Part shown: piece after piece, positions 60,475 to 64,000 of the stretch
Numbering within the stretch: the first letter of the stretch is position 1
Layout: every line of letters starts with the position of its first letter
DNA from: an uncultured Bacteroidota bacterium
GTDB taxonomy: Bacteria; Bacteroidota; Bacteroidia; Bacteroidales; SZUA-534
NCBI GenBank assembly: GCA_946414435.1
Contig: CAMKOM010000001.1
Span: 168,402-232,401 of the forward strand
Direction of reading: 5' to 3'
Length of the DNA: 64,000 bases
Notes under the pieces: generated by a model
Databases searched by the model: none
The model's input: only the letters and a program-made list of their open reading frames with translations
Told to the model about the DNA's origin: nothing
Made by a program: the position numbers and the translations under genes

Positions 60475-62667
60475 TTAAATTCTGATTCCAACCAGTAGAA
60501 TATCGTCCGTTTGATTGACTATCTCATGACTTTTGGGTGATTTCGACAAAGCGTAGTTGATGTATTCAGTTTGTTCACTAAATGGTTTGTCATAGATAAG
60601 AGTCAGAAGCTCAGTAAGTATGCCTGTTGAATATTCCCATTCAGTGTTAAGCTGCTGAGCAATGCCGTCAGTGTAGAGATAGACAACATCGCCTTCGTGC
60701 ACAGCAATTTTTGTGTTTGTGAAACCTGCCTGGCTATCACCGCCGTCACCAATGTGAATATCGTCGGAAGGAATAACTGTCAGCTTGCCGTTGCGCACAA
60801 TGAACATCGGGCTGTGGGCGCCAGCGAATTGCATGGTTTCATTTTGTGTGTCGATTATGCATAAGCCAATGTCAATCATGCTTGCGGATTCCGATTGCCC
60901 CTGTTCCGGAATGGCGCTCTCGATTTTACGACGCAGTTTGTCCAATATTGTCGAGGCAGAAGGACAATGACTGTCTGTTACTTCGCTTGAGACAATGTCG
61001 TTGAGTGATGTGATGCCCAGCATGCTTGTAAACGCCCCAGGAACACCGTGGCGCATACAATCGGCCACAGCCAGTAGTTTGTAATGTCCCTTCTGTGTTG
61101 CCCAATAGAAGTTTCCCGACACAATGTCGAGTGGCATCCAGACCACAAGGTTCTCACCGAAGATGGCGTTCATATTGGCTGCCGACGGAATCACAGCATT
61201 TTGTATCTCTTTCGCGTAGCGGATGCTATCAGTGATTTGTATGTTGATGTTAGCCAGAATGTTGCGTTGGGTTTCGTAATCATCTTTCTGCTTAAGTAAC
61301 ATCTTGTTATTAGCCCTCTTGTTGCGCATCTCGAGCAAAGCCACAATTGCAAACACCACCAACATCACAATGAATATGTATGTCGACCTATTGATGATTC
61401 GTATCATCTTTTTGTGCTCCTCAAACAGCAATTCACGGTTCTTTTTTTCTTTCTCTTGCTGCCGTAGCGATTGATCGAATTCCTCTTTAGTGCTCGATTT
61501 TGAAGATTTCAGCGTTGTTTCCAAATAAAATGCCTGTCGTTCCGCCAAGTCTCTCTTCTTTTTGTATTCCAATGCCTTACGATAATTATTCATTGCAATG
61601 TAGCAATCGATGTAGCAGTTGTAATCGATTGGCGGGGTAACCTCATTGGTATCGGCTTCGGCATGCATTCTAGTCTGTTCAAGCTGGTCAAGGCAGTCGG
61701 TATAGCGGTTGTTCAGCAGCAAGTGTTTGGCTCGGCTGTATTCGAGCATGTAATAGTTGTTTTCATAGCCAAATTCGTGTGAGAACACCATCGCCTGATG
61801 ATATATCTGGACACAACTGTCAAGCAAATGCTGTCGGGCTGCCGAATCGAGAGTGCAGGCATATTCGAGACAGATGGGCAGCGAACTTTGCAAAACGAAA
61901 AGTATGTACGACGTGTCGTTTAACTCGGTCGCTTTTTGGTACGAGATGTCATTATGCTGCTTGGCCAACATAATACATTGCCTGTCTTTAAATTCTCGGT
62001 ATTCATCATATTCGGTCATTGCCATATAGTTGTAGTCGATAATCAGTCCCGCTGTCGAATTCAGCTGCGAATCTATCTTTATGGCATTCTCGAAATACTT
62101 CTTCGCAGTCTCGAAAATCTTGTAATCCTTATACATAGAGCCAAGATTGCGATAAATCGACGGGAATTCCGACTCCATTCCCAAGTTGTTGTAAATATTT
62201 AGTGCTTTGTGGAAGTGCTCATCAGCCGATTCGTAGTCTTTCAAGTCAAGCAGATCCTCGCCCGTGGCAATGTAGCACCGTGCTATTCCTACTGTATCGG
62301 CAATAGAGTCGTAGATTATCAGAGCGCGGTAGTGGTTGGCAAGAGCTTTCTCATAGTTGCCCTTCCAGCCGTAGCACCAGCCTAAGAACTGATGGGCGCG
62401 TGCGTAAGTGCTGCGGTTGCCAAGACTGGCCGACAGTTTGACCATTTGCTGGGCATATGCAAAAACCGTGTCTACGTTGGGGTGTCTGGCGCAAATCTCA
62501 TTCAGTGCAACCAGTTTGCTGTCGTTGTTTGGCAACAGTCGTGCTGCGGCGATAAGGCTGTCGGCTTGTGCGGTTGTCATTGTCTGGCTGGCACCCGATT
62601 GGCACGAAAGCCCCAGTGTGAGCATTACTGCGATAGTTAGGATAATATGTCGCACCGTCTGTGTCAT
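60475..62667 (-). CDS. TPR-SpoIIE-type phosphatase with altered catalytic residues
   Basis: A 730-residue protein: signal peptide or anchor, TPR repeats about 35-400, coiled coil, helix (STYIFIVMLVVFAIVALLEM), then a cytoplasmic SpoIIE/PPM-like domain from about 480. The usual motifs are changed: VSGDFYW is VSGNFYW (Asn519), DCTGHG is DCMRHG (536-541), and the DGMD motif is SMID. YTDGI and QTDD remain. Asp in VSGD is a metal ligand in the family, so activity may be lost. Its upstream neighbour is an intact-looking paralog, joined by TAATG overlap. Possibly a pseudophosphatase that regulates the active copy. Confidence 0.85.
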   Translation of the reverse strand: MTQTVRHIILTIAVMLTLGLSCQSGASQTMTTAQADSLIAAARLLPNNDSKLVALNEICARHPNVDTVFAYAQQMVKLSASLGNRSTYARAHQFLGWCYGWKGNYEKALANHYRALIIYDSIADTVGIARCYIATGEDLLDLKDYESADEHFHKALNIYNNLGMESEFPSIYRNLGSMYKDYKIFETAKKYFENAIKIDSQLNSTAGLIIDYNYMAMTEYDEYREFKDRQCIMLAKQHNDISYQKATELNDTSYILFVLQSSLPICLEYACTLDSAARQHLLDSCVQIYHQAMVFSHEFGYENNYYMLEYSRAKHLLLNNRYTDCLDQLEQTRMHAEADTNEVTPPIDYNCYIDCYIAMNNYRKALEYKKKRDLAERQAFYLETTLKSSKSSTKEEFDQSLRQQEKEKKNRELLFEEHKKMIRIINRSTYIFIVMLVVFAIVALLEMRNKRANNKMLLKQKDDYETQRNILANINIQITDSIRYAKEIQNAVIPSAANMNAIFGENLVVWMPLDIVSGNFYWATQKGHYKLLAVADCMRHGVPGAFTSMLGITSLNDIVSSEVTDSHCPSASTILDKLRRKIESAIPEQGQSESASMIDIGLCIIDTQNETMQFAGAHSPMFIVRNGKLTVIPSDDIHIGDGGDSQAGFTNTKIAVHEGDVVYLYTDGIAQQLNTEWEYSTGILTELLTLIYDKPFSEQTEYINYALSKSPKSHEIVNQTDDILLVGIRI

Positions 62668-64000
62668 TACATTCTAATTCTGAATCCCAATAAAATAATG
62701 TCGTCGGTCTGAGCACACTTTTTTTTCGAAGCAGGTGCACGCCAGTTGTCGATAGCGTTTTCGATGATAATTTTTTGTTCGCTAAACGGCTTGTTGCAGT
62801 TCTCTTCGAGAATTTGCTTCAGACGCCGGCCTGAAAACTTTACCTGTTCACCACCATCATTATAGCCGAATTGGTCGGTGATACCGTCAGAGTAAATGTA
62901 TATCGAGTCGCCTGGGGCAACGTCAATCTTCACCGTTTTGAACGGTCGAGGGTCTGGGGCGATGTAGCTTATCGGCATTCTATCGCCCTTGTACTCTGTG
63001 AGTTTCCCATCGTGAACGACCAATATCGGGCGGAAGGCACCTGCAAACTGCAAAACGGGGGAATCCTCGTCAATGATGCAGACGGCCATGTCCATTCCGT
63101 CGAGCGCCATTGCACCATCTTCCGACTGTCGCAGCGACTCTACCACATTGTCGCGCATCAGGTCGAGCAACTGGCCTGCTGTCATGCTACCGTCTTTAAA
63201 TGCAGGAGTCATTGTGATGTCAGACAATATCGACACGCCGAGCATGCTCATAAATCCGCCAGGAACACCGTGTCCCGTGCAGTCGGCAATCGTGACCAGT
63301 TTCCGCCGGCCCGATTTCATGCCCCAGTAGAAGTCGCCCGAAACAAGATCAAGAGGCCGCCATAGAATGAGCGTGTCGCCCAGCAGCTCATTCATCTGCT
63401 CGGCGGTCGGTAGCATTTTTGTTTGCATATGGTGGGCGAAGTTGATGCTCGATGCAATCTGATTGTTTATACATTCCAACTGATCTTTCTGCGACTCAAG
63501 ATCTTCGTTTCTCTTTTTAAGTTTCTTTCCAAGCAGTTTGTTCCGTTTCAAACCTTTGTAGACGATAAATGTCAGCACGGCTATCATTATCAGCACAAAT
63601 GCCGTTGATGCTGTCGACACAACGAGCCTTATTTCCTGTTCGCGGCGCACAATGTATTCTTGCTCCCTGACAATCTCGCGTTGTTGAATGATGTCGTCGA
63701 GTTCGTTTTTCAAACTCAATTTTGCCGATTTCACGACAAACTCACGGTTAAGCTGCCGTTTCTCAATAATAGTTGTCCATTCCGACCATTCGTACGACTG
63801 CTGATAGTCGCCTACAGCTTCAAAGTAGCTGGCCATTGTGTGTCCGTAGTCAACCTGGAATATTTTTAGCGGGTCTATTTCGATTAAGGCTTTGGCTGCT
63901 TTTAGCTTTTGCTTGGCTCGACCGTATTGCTTGGTTTCAATGGCGTATTTGCTTTCCCACAGTAAGTAATCGATTTGTGCAGCCACATTTTTCGCATTTT
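62667..64000 (-). CDS. TPR-SpoIIE-type phosphatase, intact motifs, 5' end outside window
   Basis: At least 444 residues, open to the right edge. It has a TPR-like end (QYGRAKQKLKAAKALIEID), coiled coil, a helix (LVVSTASTAFVLIMIAVLTFIVY), coiled coil, then the SpoIIE/PPM domain with DLVSGDFYW, IADCTGHGVPGGFMSMLG, DGMDMAVCIID, YSDGITDQFG and QTDDIILLG. All conserved acidic residues are kept, so it is probably an active Ser/Thr phosphatase of a partner-switching path. The GTG that starts the complete-looking frame at 63986 is probably internal. Overlap with the downstream paralog is one base (TAATG). Confidence 0.85.
   Translation of the reverse strand, partial: NAKNVAAQIDYLLWESKYAIETKQYGRAKQKLKAAKALIEIDPLKIFQVDYGHTMASYFEAVGDYQQSYEWSEWTTIIEKRQLNREFVVKSAKLSLKNELDDIIQQREIVREQEYIVRREQEIRLVVSTASTAFVLIMIAVLTFIVYKGLKRNKLLGKKLKKRNEDLESQKDQLECINNQIASSINFAHHMQTKMLPTAEQMNELLGDTLILWRPLDLVSGDFYWGMKSGRRKLVTIADCTGHGVPGGFMSMLGVSILSDITMTPAFKDGSMTAGQLLDLMRDNVVESLRQSEDGAMALDGMDMAVCIIDEDSPVLQFAGAFRPILVVHDGKLTEYKGDRMPISYIAPDPRPFKTVKIDVAPGDSIYIYSDGITDQFGYNDGGEQVKFSGRRLKQILEENCNKPFSEQKIIIENAIDNWRAPASKKKCAQTDDIILLGFRIRM

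Overview
The window reads as a chromosomal segment of a member of the Bacteroidota, most likely order Bacteroidales. The signs are repeated -7 boxes of the form TAnnTTTG just upstream of genes, weak or absent Shine-Dalgarno sequences, a C25 protease with a type IX secretion tail, a FeoA-FeoB fusion with a Cys-rich partner, a BatA-type membrane protein, and TPR plus SpoIIE-type phosphatases. There are no rRNA genes, no CRISPR array and no intact transposase. One tRNA (Glu) is present.

Layout. 1-12 kb is mostly minus strand: cysD (sulfate activation, runs off the left edge), nadA, an EamA transporter, a Pst-type ABC transporter (pstC, pstA, pstB), a two-gene accessory cassette (RhuM plus an AT-rich PD-(D/E)xK nuclease-like gene), an amidohydrolase, and a pstS-like lipoprotein with an OprO/OprP-type porin. 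The promoters of cysD, pstC and the porin share the same three-part architecture. 12-20.7 kb is plus strand: a metallo-beta-lactamase-fold protein, a 1512-residue gingipain-like C25 protease, and feoAB with its small partner. 20.8-31.3 kb is a compact polyketide/aryl-polyene-like locus: regulator, ketosynthase, two acyl carrier proteins, a hotdog dehydratase, then a type II restriction-modification island, then a second hotdog protein, an RND/MMPL exporter and a MATE exporter. 31-40 kb holds transporters and housekeeping enzymes (AGCS symporter, flavodoxin-like reductase, DJ-1/PfpI, BASS symporter, PepD, cytidine deaminase, LacI regulator). 40-46.8 kb is a tetR-tolC-MFP-RND efflux operon ending with a PII-like gene. 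47-64 kb holds superoxide dismutase, a DUF3237 protein, a YycJ-like MBL protein, a BatA-like protein, a HEPN/MNT pair, gltX with tRNA-Glu, small unknown proteins, an M13 metallopeptidase, a lipoprotein, a GH3 glycosidase and two tandem TPR-SpoIIE phosphatases, the last running off the right edge.

Intergenic DNA is unusual. Many gaps are filled with short reiterated words, mostly 7-8 bases, and two gaps contain arrays of small hairpins. The most interesting points are: (1) the promoter shared by cysD and the Pst/porin genes, together with non-canonical anion-binding residues in the PstS-like protein, which suggests a sulfur rather than phosphate role; (2) the coupled RhuM/nuclease cassette, a candidate defence module; (3) a tandem phosphatase pair in which one copy has lost conserved catalytic residues; and (4) the polyene-like cluster split by a restriction-modification island with a frameshifted XRE gene.

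Everything was read by eye from sequence. Family names rest on motif recognition and no database search was run.
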